Shown piece after piece: positions 57,134 through 64,000 of a stretch of 64,000 nt of DNA. The notes beneath the pieces are model-generated. The model searched no databases. It saw only the letters and a list, made by a program, of their open reading frames with translations, and was not told where the DNA came from. This DNA is from Vitreoscilla massiliensis (GTDB lineage: Bacteria; Pseudomonadota; Gammaproteobacteria; Burkholderiales; Neisseriaceae). The position numbers were made by a program, and so were the translations under genes. The stretch covers positions 248,001 to 312,000 of the forward strand of contig NZ_LN898221.1 of the NCBI RefSeq assembly GCF_001457815.1. The letters run 5' to 3'. Numbering within the stretch: the first letter of the stretch is position 1; each line of letters begins with the position of its first letter.

Positions 57134-58018
57134 TTACGCGTCCAAAATCATTGAACCGACACCGGCATTGGTGAACAATTCTAATAACAGCGCATGCGGC
57201 ACCCGTCCGTCTATGATGATGGTGGCTTTCACGCCGCTGGTGGCCGCGTCCAAAGCCGAGGCGATTTTCGGCAACATGCCACCGCTTAAGGTACCATCGG
57301 CAATCAAATCGTCAACCAGTTTTGGCGTCAAATCGGTCAAGAGCTTGCCTTCTTTGTCCAAAATGCCTGGGGTATTGGTCATCATGATCAGGCGCTCTGC
57401 CGCCAATTCCTTGGCCAAACGACCCGCCACCAAATCGGCATTGATGTTAAACGCCTCACCATTGCGGCCCACACCAATCGGCGCAATCACTGGAATATAG
57501 CCTTTTTCGGCCAAACCGCTGATTAAAGTGCCGTCTATGCTGTCTATGGTACCGACTTGGCCGATGTCGACGCCGTTTTTATCCGGCGTGTTGATGAACA
57601 GTTTTTTGGCCTTCATAAAATGGCCGTCTTTGCCGGTCAAACCGACGGCTTTGCCGCCAAATTGGTTTAACATCGACACGATTTCCTTGTTTACCGAACC
57701 GCCTAACACCATTTCCACCACTTCCATGGTTTCGGCATCGGTCACACGCATTCCTTGCACAAATTCGCCGTGTTTGCCGACTTTTTCCAACATGTGGTTG
57801 ATTTGCGGGCCACCGCCGTGCACCACAATCGGATTCATGCCGCACAGCTTTAACAACACCACATCTTTGGCAAAGCCTTCTTTTAAGGCCGCATCGGTCA
57901 TGGCATTGCCGCCATATTTAATCACTATGGTGGCACCCGCATATTTGCGGATGTACGGCAAAGCCTCGGCCAAAATCTCCGCCCGCTCTTGAGCGTGATT
58001 GGTGTTTTCAGTGGACAT
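57134..58018 (-). CDS. argB: Acetylglutamate kinase
   Basis: Second step of arginine synthesis: phosphorylates N-acetylglutamate. 294 residues; [10 protein letters not shown] at 31-40 with the catalytic lysine, [13 protein letters not shown] at 65-77, GLTGKDG near 130, [20 protein letters not shown] near 186 and the late [19 protein letters not shown] near 270. A DUS partly overlaps the region just after its stop. Confidence 0.95.
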   Translation of the reverse strand: MSTENTNHAQERAEILAEALPYIRKYAGATIVIKYGGNAMTDAALKEGFAKDVVLLKLCGMNPIVVHGGGPQINHMLEKVGKHGEFVQGMRVTDAETMEVVEMVLGGSVNKEIVSMLNQFGGKAVGLTGKDGHFMKAKKLFINTPDKNGVDIGQVGTIDSIDGTLISGLAEKGYIPVIAPIGVGRNGEAFNINADLVAGRLAKELAAERLIMMTNTPGILDKEGKLLTDLTPKLVDDLIADGTLSGGMLPKIASALDAATSGVKATIIIDGRVPHALLLELFTNAGVGSMILDA

Positions 58019-58176
58019 AAACGTCTAACCCTATCATTTTGTAATGGACAAATGTGTGTTGGCAGCGACTGACACACCACCAACCATGTTAATGAACTGC
58101 CCATATTAGCCCATCAAACCGCAAACGCAAATGCCCAAAACGTGTTTTTGTCACATCAAGCGGCCATGCGCGCTGT

Positions 58177-58216
58177 TTACAGGCCGCTAAAAACAGACAC
58201 ATGCGGCCTGTAAAGC
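58177..58216. repeat. Two opposed DUS copies upstream of argB
   Basis: GTTTACAGGCCGC near 58176 and GCGGCCTGTAAAG near 58203 face each other across about 14 bases, in the gap between argB and the DUF1275 gene. Confidence 0.6.
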
Positions 58217-58276
58217 CATGGTGATGTGTTTTGCAAGACGATTAAGAGTTGATGTAATCACCATCGTAATATCAGC

Positions 58277-58981
58277 TTACTCTGGCGTTTTAAACCTTTG
58301 TTGTGAAGCCAAATACGCCAAGTAAAACACCGGCAAGGCAAAAAATGCCACGCTCCAAAAGTCCAATTTCACATACAAAAATGCGCCTAAAAACGCCCCA
58401 ACGACAAAGCCAAACACAATGCTAAAGCTTTTAAGCAAGGCTTGCCGATGTTCGGCACTGCGATGGCGCAAATAATTGGACAAGTCTATGCCCAATTGGG
58501 TGGTATTGCCCGTCATCATGGTGCTGGGGCTGATGTGTTTGATGAGGGTTTTGCTCGAAGTATTGCGCACCGCCAAGGCCATCAAACCCAAGCCACCGGT
58601 GATGGCAACGTGCACGCTATTGGGATTATCGAACGGCTCAAAACTCAAACCGGCCAGCATAAACGCGATCAAAAATATCCCCTCAAACAGGAATAAATAC
58701 GTCAACGCATGGTGTTTGTGCTGACTGCGGTCGATAAAGGCTTTGGTAATCAACACCGTCAGTATGAACAAGGGAATGGCCGCGAGCTTAATCCAAATGC
58801 CTGCGCCGTCTTTCACCCAAGCCGCGCCCGCCAACACCAAGTTGCCGGTCACATGAGCAGTAAAAAAACCAAACAAGGCAATAAAACCAATGGTGTCTAT
58901 GGCGCCGCCAACCAAGGCCAAGACGATGGGATCGCGGCAACTTTGCCAAAATCCTGATGGAGGGTGTTGCTGAGTGGACAT
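58277..58981 (-). CDS. DUF1275 (YoaK-family) membrane protein
   Basis: 234 residues from ATG 58979-58981 (MSTQQHPPSGFWQSCRDPIV); an ATG two codons earlier is also possible. Six or so hydrophobic segments and the family pattern: GGAIDTIGFIALFGFFTAHV near 26 with the conserved TGNLV, MALAVRNTSSKTL near 134, and STMMTGNTTQLGIDLS near 152. Inner-membrane protein of unknown transport role. Confidence 0.88.
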   Translation of the reverse strand: MSTQQHPPSGFWQSCRDPIVLALVGGAIDTIGFIALFGFFTAHVTGNLVLAGAAWVKDGAGIWIKLAAIPLFILTVLITKAFIDRSQHKHHALTYLFLFEGIFLIAFMLAGLSFEPFDNPNSVHVAITGGLGLMALAVRNTSSKTLIKHISPSTMMTGNTTQLGIDLSNYLRHRSAEHRQALLKSFSIVFGFVVGAFLGAFLYVKLDFWSVAFFALPVFYLAYLASQQRFKTPE

Positions 58982-59047
58982 AAGCATTTCTTTGTGAGGG
59001 TTGATGAAAAACAGCGGTAATCACGAGGTCTTACCGCTGTGATGCGC

Positions 59048-59209
59048 TTACAACATGGCTTTGATGATGGGAATGAGTTGCTCACCAACGACCATGCCCA
59101 ACAGTCCTACCAAGGCCACGTACGGCGGCGCGGGCGATTTCACATTCAACAGGTAATACAACACCCCCACCAACAATCCCATCGCCATGGCCAACACATA
59201 GGCTTTCAT
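59048..59209 (-). CDS. XapX-domain small membrane protein
   Basis: 53 residues from ATG 59207-59209 (MKAYVLAMAMGLLVGVLYYL), with AAGGAG 8 bases upstream. Two hydrophobic helices joined by NVKSPAPPYVALVGLLGMVV, the XapX (DUF1427) signature. It lies between the amidohydrolase and DUF1275 genes on the same strand. XapX genes are often found beside hydrolases of this kind; function unknown. Confidence 0.85.
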   Translation of the reverse strand: MKAYVLAMAMGLLVGVLYYLLNVKSPAPPYVALVGLLGMVVGEQLIPIIKAML

Positions 59210-59250
59210 CGTCTGCTCCTTAATTCGTCAAACAGATGGTGCCACAGGCC

Positions 59251-61125
59251 TCAGAACGCGAAACAAGAACAGCCTAAGGCACCCCAAAACGCTTTTTTAC
59301 TGTTGTCCCGTACCGGCACATCCAATAACCACGCATGCTGATGGCCGTGCATGCCACACTTGCTGGAACACGCACAGGCAGCAGATGCGGCCTGTAAAGG
59401 ACGATCTGAGGCCGCATTTCTGCCCTCAGACAAACGCCAACCGCCACCAAAACGCTTCACTGGCGACCAGTCTGGTGAAGCCGGTGGTAAGGCGGGATCA
59501 TCGTGTTTGAATTCGGCCGCGGCATACACCACTCGTCCGCCCAATACCGTCAACACCGATTCTATCCACTGAATGTTTTCAGGCTCAACTTGAAAATAGT
59601 CGTCGGACAACACCGCCAAATCGGCAAATTCACCCTCAACCACCGCACCTTTGAGCGCTTGTTCGCCCGAAAACCAAGCAGAACCCTTGCACCACAAGGC
59701 CAAAGCGGTTTGCCTGTCGAGCAAACAGCTGTCTTCGTACAAAGACAGGCCGCCCAAAGTCTTGCCCGTGGTCAGCCAATACAAACACACCCACGGATTG
59801 TAAGAAGCAACGCGGGTGGCATCGGTGCCCGCGCCCACCGGCACGCCCAATTCCAGCATGCGCTTAATCGGTGGCGTGTTGGCCGCCGCTTCTTTACCAT
59901 AGCGCTGCACAAAGTGTTCGCCCTGGAAAGCCATGCGGTGTTGAATGGCGATGCCGCCACCCAAGGCACCGATGCGCTCGATATTGCGCTCGGAAATGGT
60001 TTCGGCATGGTCGATGATGAAACGGGTTTGGAACGGCTGTTTGGCATTGACGTTTTCAAACACATTCAGAAAACGCTCTATGCTTTCATCGTAAGTGGCA
60101 TGCAGGCGAAACGGCCATTTTTTCTCGGCCAGTAACTCCACGATGCGCTCCAATTCCGCTTCCATATTCGGCAGCAAATCGGGACGCGGCTGCATGAAGT
60201 TTTCAAAATCGCCGGCCGACCAAGTGAGGTTTTCACCCGCACCATTCATCTTCAGGTAATCATCGCCGTCGCCCGGGAAAGTCATCTGCGTCCATTCTTG
60301 ATAGTTTTGGAATTCAGAGCCGGCTTTTTGGGCAAACAAATTGTAGGCGATGCGGATATTGAGTTGATTGTCGGCATGCAAACGCTGAATCACCGCGTAA
60401 TCATCAGGATAATTCTGGCCGCCACCGCCCGCATCAATGACCGAGGTAATGCCCAAACGATTGAGTTCGCGCATGTAATGGCGGGGGGGATTGACTTGGT
60501 CTTCCAGTTCCAGCTTCGGTGCCATGCCCAAAGTCGAGTACAAAATCATCGCCGATGGCGTGGCCAGCAACAAACCTGTTGGTTCACCGTGGGCATCGCG
60601 TTGGATTTGGCCACCGGGCGGATTGGGGGTGTTTTTGTCGAAACCCAAGGCGCGCAAGGCAGCGCGATTGAGCATGGCACTGGCGTACAAATGCAGCACA
60701 AACACCGGTGTATCGGGCGCGGCTTGGTTGAGTTCATCCAGAGTCGGCAAGCGTTTTTCGGCAAATTGAAATTCAGACCAACCGCCTATCACACGCACCC
60801 ATTGCGGCGCAGGCGTGTTATCGGCCTGTTCTTTTAACAAACGCATGGCATCGGCCAGTGAAGGCACGCCTTCCCAACGCAATTCCATATTGTAATTCAG
60901 GCCGCCACGAATCAAATGCAAATGGCTGTCGTTTAAACCCGGAATAACACGGCGGCCATTCAAATCCATGATTTGGGTGTTGGCGTCTGCCAGTTTCATC
61001 ACGTCTTCATTACTGCCCGCGCGCAGAATTTTGCCAGCCGCAATGGCCACTGCCTGTACTTCGGGTTGGGCTGGGTTTAAGGTGGTGATTTTGCCGCTTT
61101 TGAGTATCAATTGAGCATGGGTCAT
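59251..61125 (-). CDS. YtcJ-like amidohydrolase with Cys-rich C-terminal tail
   Basis: 624 residues of the amidohydrolase-3 family: PGLNDSHLHLIRGG near 63 with the HxH metal ligands, IGGWSEFQF near 113, GITSVIDAGGGG near 228, IDHAETIS near 373, and VPVGAGTDATRVASYNPWVC near 429 with the late aspartate. The last ~50 residues add a Cys/His-rich segment (ACACSSKCGMHGHQH, then WGALGCSC) that recurs in one branch of this family and may bind metal. Start supported by GTGAGGT. Cytosolic; substrate unknown. The cysteine hydrolase at 61221 lies directly upstream on the same strand, suggesting a two-gene catabolic unit. Confidence 0.85.
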   Translation of the reverse strand: MTHAQLILKSGKITTLNPAQPEVQAVAIAAGKILRAGSNEDVMKLADANTQIMDLNGRRVIPGLNDSHLHLIRGGLNYNMELRWEGVPSLADAMRLLKEQADNTPAPQWVRVIGGWSEFQFAEKRLPTLDELNQAAPDTPVFVLHLYASAMLNRAALRALGFDKNTPNPPGGQIQRDAHGEPTGLLLATPSAMILYSTLGMAPKLELEDQVNPPRHYMRELNRLGITSVIDAGGGGQNYPDDYAVIQRLHADNQLNIRIAYNLFAQKAGSEFQNYQEWTQMTFPGDGDDYLKMNGAGENLTWSAGDFENFMQPRPDLLPNMEAELERIVELLAEKKWPFRLHATYDESIERFLNVFENVNAKQPFQTRFIIDHAETISERNIERIGALGGGIAIQHRMAFQGEHFVQRYGKEAAANTPPIKRMLELGVPVGAGTDATRVASYNPWVCLYWLTTGKTLGGLSLYEDSCLLDRQTALALWCKGSAWFSGEQALKGAVVEGEFADLAVLSDDYFQVEPENIQWIESVLTVLGGRVVYAAAEFKHDDPALPPASPDWSPVKRFGGGWRLSEGRNAASDRPLQAASAACACSSKCGMHGHQHAWLLDVPVRDNSKKAFWGALGCSCFAF

Positions 61126-61220
61126 GGTTTACCTCACGAGAAATGTGAACGGTGAATGACGCAAGAAATGCATCACAGGCAAACAAAAAGGCAGCTAACA
61201 AGGTAACTGCCTCCCAAGGT

Positions 61221-61910
61221 TTACTTCGCCGGCACAGGTGCCAAGATTTCGTGTGCACCTTGCGCGCGCTCAGGCGCTTTGTGCACCATGGTGTAGCAAT
61301 AATCAACACCCATGCCATAAGCACCAGAATGCTCTTTCACCAAAGCCATGACCGCATCGTAAGTGTCGCGGTGCGCCCAATCGCGTTGCCATTCCAGCAA
61401 CACTTGTTGCCATGTCACCGGAATCACGCCCACTTGAATCATGCGCTGTATGGCCATATCATGCGCTTCTTGTGAGGTGCCGCCAGAGGCATCGGTGACC
61501 ATGTAGATTTCATAATCGGTGTCGTGCAAACAGCTCAAAGAAAAGGTCAAATTGCACACTTCCGTCCACAAACCCGATACCACAATTTTCTTGCGTTGGT
61601 TTTTGGCCAAGGCATCGCGCACTTTTTGGTCGTCCCATGAATTCATCGACGTGCGCTCCAACAAAGGCGCATTCGGAAACACGTCTAGCAATTCCGGAAA
61701 AGTATGGCCAGAAAAGCTTTCGGTTTCCACCGTGGTAATGGTGGTGGGAATGTTGAAGATTTTGGCGGCTTTGGCCAAGCCAACCACATTGTTTTTCAAG
61801 GTTTGGCGGTCTATGGATTGCACGCCAAACGCCATTTGCGGTTGTTGATCGATGAAAATCAGCTGACAGTTGTGAGGATTGAGCAATTCTAATTTTGATG
61901 ATTTAGACAC
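61221..61910 (-). CDS. Isochorismatase-like cysteine hydrolase (YcaC-like)
   Basis: 229 residues from GTG 61908-61910 (VSKSSKLELLNPHNCQLIFI), chosen because AAGGAAG lies 5 bases upstream; ATG at 61925 is the alternative. The catalytic triad is visible: FIDQQPQMAFG (Asp near 21), Lys in the RKKIVVSGLW region, and GLWTEVCNLTFSLSCLHDTD near 115 with the nucleophilic cysteine. Closest to YcaC-type hydrolases of unknown substrate. Probably co-transcribed with the YtcJ-like amidohydrolase 95 bases downstream. Confidence 0.85.
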   Translation of the reverse strand: MSKSSKLELLNPHNCQLIFIDQQPQMAFGVQSIDRQTLKNNVVGLAKAAKIFNIPTTITTVETESFSGHTFPELLDVFPNAPLLERTSMNSWDDQKVRDALAKNQRKKIVVSGLWTEVCNLTFSLSCLHDTDYEIYMVTDASGGTSQEAHDMAIQRMIQVGVIPVTWQQVLLEWQRDWAHRDTYDAVMALVKEHSGAYGMGVDYCYTMVHKAPERAQGAHEILAPVPAK

Positions 61911-62371
61911 GGAATCTTCCTTCATGTGAGTGAGGTTTGCAGGTGGCAACCGAAAACGACCGCTGCATGTTAAGTTTCAAACTCAAATTACCGAGCATTG
62001 ACTTAAGACCAAAAACAGAAGTTCAGCCACAAAACGCTGCAAGCCGAAAGTGTTTGTTTTTCCTATCCATTCAATCTGCGCATGGGATGATGTGGTGACC
62101 TGAGAGCGGCCTGTAACGAGTCAGGCATAAACCTAATACATGCAAGGCTTTGATCATGGACACGCGCCGATTATGTTGATTTTTATCCAAAATAACAATC
62201 TGCTTTCACACCGAAAAGCGGCCTGTAAATGTTTACAGGCCGCTTTAACAGGGGTGTGTGAGGGTAAAAATAGACTGCAAGCACAAGCCCAATCGGTATT
62301 TGTCTGAGTCTGTGCACACCTTGCACATTTACACAATTTGATGGGGCTTAAACTGAATTTTCACTTGCGCT
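61911..62371. other. Intergenic with three DUS copies
   Basis: No gene recognised. A single DUS lies near 62105 and a pair at 62215-62246. Confidence 0.55.
62215..62246. terminator. DUS-pair hairpin
   Basis: Fifteen-bp perfect inverted repeat (AAAGCGGCCTGTAAA with its complement), two-base spacer; same design as the katA terminator at 34434-34465. Downstream of the small gene at 62372. Confidence 0.65.
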
Positions 62372-62557
62372 TCAATAGAATTTTTTGGCTTGCCAGATAT
62401 TGACCGGGCATTTGAGTTTGGGTGGGACAGGTTTTTCCAAAGCAGTGCGTTCTAAGGCTTCGTCTATGGTGTCAAACACACCCAGCCTCACCCCATCGCG
62501 CTTGGCGACATAAAAAGTTCCGTTTTCGTCTTTTAGGATTTTGACATACAGATTCAC
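62372..62557 (-). CDS. Hypothetical small protein (61 aa)
   Basis: From GTG 62555-62557, which has GGAGG 6 bases upstream: MNLYVKILKDENGTFYVAKR (GTG read as Met) and onward. Beta-strand then helix pattern with a conserved-looking VRLGVFDTIDEALERTAL segment. Cytosolic; family not recognised. Confidence 0.55.
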   Translation of the reverse strand: MNLYVKILKDENGTFYVAKRDGVRLGVFDTIDEALERTALEKPVPPKLKCPVNIWQAKKFY

Positions 62558-63082
62558 TAAACACCTCCACAATATTAAGTGACAGTTTTCGCAAATGAAT
62601 CAGTCTTATACCATTTATAAACATTTAAATCAAATTCAAATAACAAAATGAAATATAATGTTTATCTGTTTGAATCAAAACCATTTGTTAAATTTTTTAA
62701 TAAACATGCCATATGGCATGTTTATTAAAACATGTTGACTGTGTGATGATGGCCTAGTCATCGCGCTGAAAACCACACAACTGCTGACGCCAACACCCTC
62801 CACGGTTTAAGAGCTAGGCTATTCAAGCAAGATGAAGCAGCCACTGATTAAATGGCTGCACGAAGCGTGTTATAAGCTGTAGACGCAGATTTGCAGACGC
62901 CTACAAAACATACATGGCGAGATACCGCAAGTCTGTCTTGACGCATCCCATGCCGCGACAGCGATGAGAACATGGTAATGGACGCGCTGCTCCAGCGGCT
63001 ATCTGATGATTCTTTTGCTACCATTCAATACCAGTAAAAATGGCGAAACACCTTATATTTATTGTTTAGGAGCGGCGCTGCC
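62558..63082. other. Decayed coding region with a long palindrome
   Basis: AT-rich up to ~62740, then a stretch whose three plus frames each hold short protein-like pieces broken by stops (for example IHGEIPQVCLDASHAATAMR near 62910-62970, SDENMVMDALLQRLSDDSF near 62960-63020, and NGETPYIYCLGAALP ending at 63085). The last ends in an ATGA overlap with the next start, as in coupled gene pairs. Probably remains of a gene upstream of the broken one at 63083; identity unknown. Confidence 0.4.
62695..62730. repeat. 36-bp perfect palindrome
   Basis: Every base from 62695 to 62712 pairs with 62713 to 62730; the centre is CCATATGG and the arms end in TTTTAATAAACATG. There is no loop, so as DNA it is a dyad for a large dimeric or tetrameric binder or a cruciform. 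It occurs only once in the window. Confidence 0.9.
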
Positions 63083-63624
63083 ATGAATAAAATTTTCACC
63101 CATGAACACATCATATCGATGTTGGGAACGCAGACGGATACCGCGCAGCTCAAGGCGATGTTGGATTATTTTGGTCTGTCTGTGGGTAATATATCGGTGG
63201 TGGACAAAGATTTTATGAGGCGAGGCATCAGCTTGAAGCACATCGGGGCGTTCTTTTTTCTGGATAAACTCGAGACACACCCAGCATTAAACCATCATGT
63301 GCTTGGTGCAGGACCTTACGTTCTGGAGCAACTGACATTAACCGGCTACCGGGACAAGTATCAAAAATTCTGTCAGTTCCAATTGCAGGGCCGATGTTTG
63401 AATCGTCCTATCAAGATGTGGTTAACACTGTCGGCGCAGCCTATCATCGCCCCGACAATCCTACCGACCCGGTCGCTTGAAAATTTGATGGCTACAAGTT
63501 TTCCATCCATTGGGCCGAAGACCACAAAATCAGATCCATCACTATATTGGTGCTTGCCATAAACTCTGGCAAATTGTGCGGGCAAGCTTGTGTGCGTGTG
63601 CAAGCTATCTCATATCATCTGTAA
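63083..63624 (+). pseudogene. Frameshifted and nonsense-disrupted small protein, possibly immunity-type
   Basis: ATG 63083 (MNKIFTHEHIISMLGTQTDT) has AGGAG upstream and reads well for about 93 residues. At the A-run 63363-63367 the sensible frame is lost; adding one A restores KYQKILSVPIAGPMFESSYQ onward to PTDPVA, where TGA 63478-63480 stands in place of a probable Trp codon. It continues KFDGYKFSIHWAEDHKIRSI to TAA at 63622. So one deletion and one nonsense change. The size and style resemble immunity proteins of polymorphic toxin systems; that is a guess. Confidence 0.5.
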
Positions 63625-63653
63625 ACGCGCTATATAAAGCCAAAACCAATAAA

Positions 63654-63682
63654 AAGCGGCCTGTAAACATTACAGGCCGCTT
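63654..63682 (-). terminator. DUS-pair hairpin after ruvX
   Basis: Thirteen-bp inverted repeat of two DUS copies with loop ACA; on the minus strand CGCTTTTTATTGG follows. It lies 51 bases beyond the ruvX stop. Confidence 0.75.
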
Positions 63683-63733
63683 ATACATGCTCTTCAAACC
63701 ACACCATAAGAAGGTATTGCAGAAGTTATTCTG

Positions 63734-64000
63734 TTATTCTTCTGTGTGTCTTTGCACTTGCTCCATCGCGCCATTTTCAAAGAACGTCATCAAGATTGCT
63801 TGCGCAGCCACTTGGTCTAGATAGGCTTTTTGCTTCTTGCCATACACTTGCGCTTCGGCGAGCAGACTTTCGGCATACACCGATGACAAGCGCTCATCAA
63901 CCAAAAACACCGGCAAGCCGTAGCGGCCGTGCAAACGCTGCGCAAATTTGCGGCACAAGGCCGAGGTATCGTGTTCGACCCCGTCCATGTAAGCAGGCAA
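63734..64000 (-). CDS. ruvX: Putative pre-16S rRNA nuclease / Holliday-junction resolvase-like RuvX (partial)
   Basis: The C-terminal ~89 residues are in the window; the frame is open to the right edge. The RNase H-like YqgF/RuvX features are visible: [32 protein letters not shown] with the conserved DERLSS, and [20 protein letters not shown] with the late Asp. RuvX trims the 5' end of pre-16S rRNA. In Neisseriaceae it is often next to a DUF179 (YqgE) gene, which would lie outside this window. Confidence 0.88.
   Translation of the reverse strand: MPAYMDGVEHDTSALCRKFAQRLHGRYGLPVFLVDERLSSVYAESLLAEAQVYGKKQKAYLDQVAAQAILMTFFENGAMEQVQRHTEE

Larger units (their letters stand above)
1302..63682. repeat. 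Dispersed DUS-like motif GCGGCCTGTAAAC (about 50 copies)
   Basis: Reading both strands I find about 50 exact copies of GGCCTGTAA or its complement; fewer than one would be expected by chance in 64 kb of average composition. The fuller consensus is (A)GCGGCCTGTAAA(C). About ten pairs form inverted repeats at gene ends (1301, 5483, 15125, 16660, 17576, 34434, 35278, 58177, 62215, 63654). Single copies occur in non-coding gaps or inside genes, where TTACAGGCCGC usually encodes LQAA. The CTG core is shared with all known Neisseriaceae uptake sequences. Confidence 0.85.

Noticed and set aside
62813..62870. A stretch (GTTTAAGAGCTAGGCT...) resembling a Cas9 tracrRNA/repeat start
   Set aside because: There is no CRISPR array, no cas gene and no anti-repeat structure nearby; the likeness is limited to about 12 bases in a decayed coding region.
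1301..63682. Paired DUS copies as terminal inverted repeats of small insertion sequences or MITEs
   Set aside because: The spacers are only 2-14 bases, the arms are limited to the motif itself, and there are no target-site duplications; a DUS-terminator explanation fits better.

Overview
The window reads as chromosomal DNA of a naturally competent member of the Neisseriaceae (Betaproteobacteria). Three things point there: about 50 copies of a CTG-cored 9-mer (GGCCTGTAA on either strand, mostly inside GCGGCCTGTAAAC), distributed like a DNA uptake sequence (DUS) and often paired as inverted repeats at gene ends; ESPR-type trimeric autotransporters; and a housekeeping set (hexR-controlled Entner-Doudoroff cluster, gluP, nadE, lolA, argB, large NAD-glutamate dehydrogenase) typical of that family. 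The DUS form is not one of the dialects I know from Neisseria, Kingella, Simonsiella, Eikenella or Alysiella.

Layout. 1-5.5 kb: histidine utilisation (hutH partial, hutU on minus; hutI, hutG on plus) around a HutC-type operator. 5.5-7.6 kb: an RNA/ribosome repair operon, rtcB (RtcB2 type) overlapping prfH, preceded by a 16-codon leader ORF, a terminator and mutually exclusive pairings that look like an attenuator. 7.7-9.6 kb: small genes, two of them broken by single in-frame stops. 9.6-14.3 kb: a trimeric autotransporter adhesin (TAA) with a one-base frameshift and a downstream SmpA/OmlA-domain protein. 15.3-22.4 kb: nhaA, small membrane proteins, a NADAR protein, a ParB-like protein, a HAD phosphatase, a DUF455 protein, nadE, lolA. 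22.7-34.4 kb: an Ala-rich lipoprotein, large GDH, ilvA, dacA-type carboxypeptidase, hemerythrin, catalase. 35.3-43.3 kb: gluP-hexR-glk-pgl-zwf divergent from edd-eda with a near-perfect HexR operator between them. 43.4-53.9 kb: a giant TAA (about 3,460 residues) whose ESPR start is separated from the rest by a one-base frameshift. 54.4-64 kb: a GlcD-like oxidase, an IroE-like esterase, GNAT, argB, a DUF1275 protein, a XapX protein, a YtcJ-like amidohydrolase plus cysteine hydrolase, a decayed gene region with a 36-bp perfect palindrome, and ruvX (partial).

How it works together: histidine is broken down to glutamate, which the large GDH can feed into the TCA cycle; glucose enters by GluP/Glk/Zwf/Pgl/Edd/Eda under HexR. 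The two TAAs are the surface adhesion component. The RtcB-PrfH pair is expected to rescue and repair ribosomes cut by ribotoxins, and its leader may sense translation directly. No tRNA, rRNA, CRISPR array or complete insertion sequence was seen.
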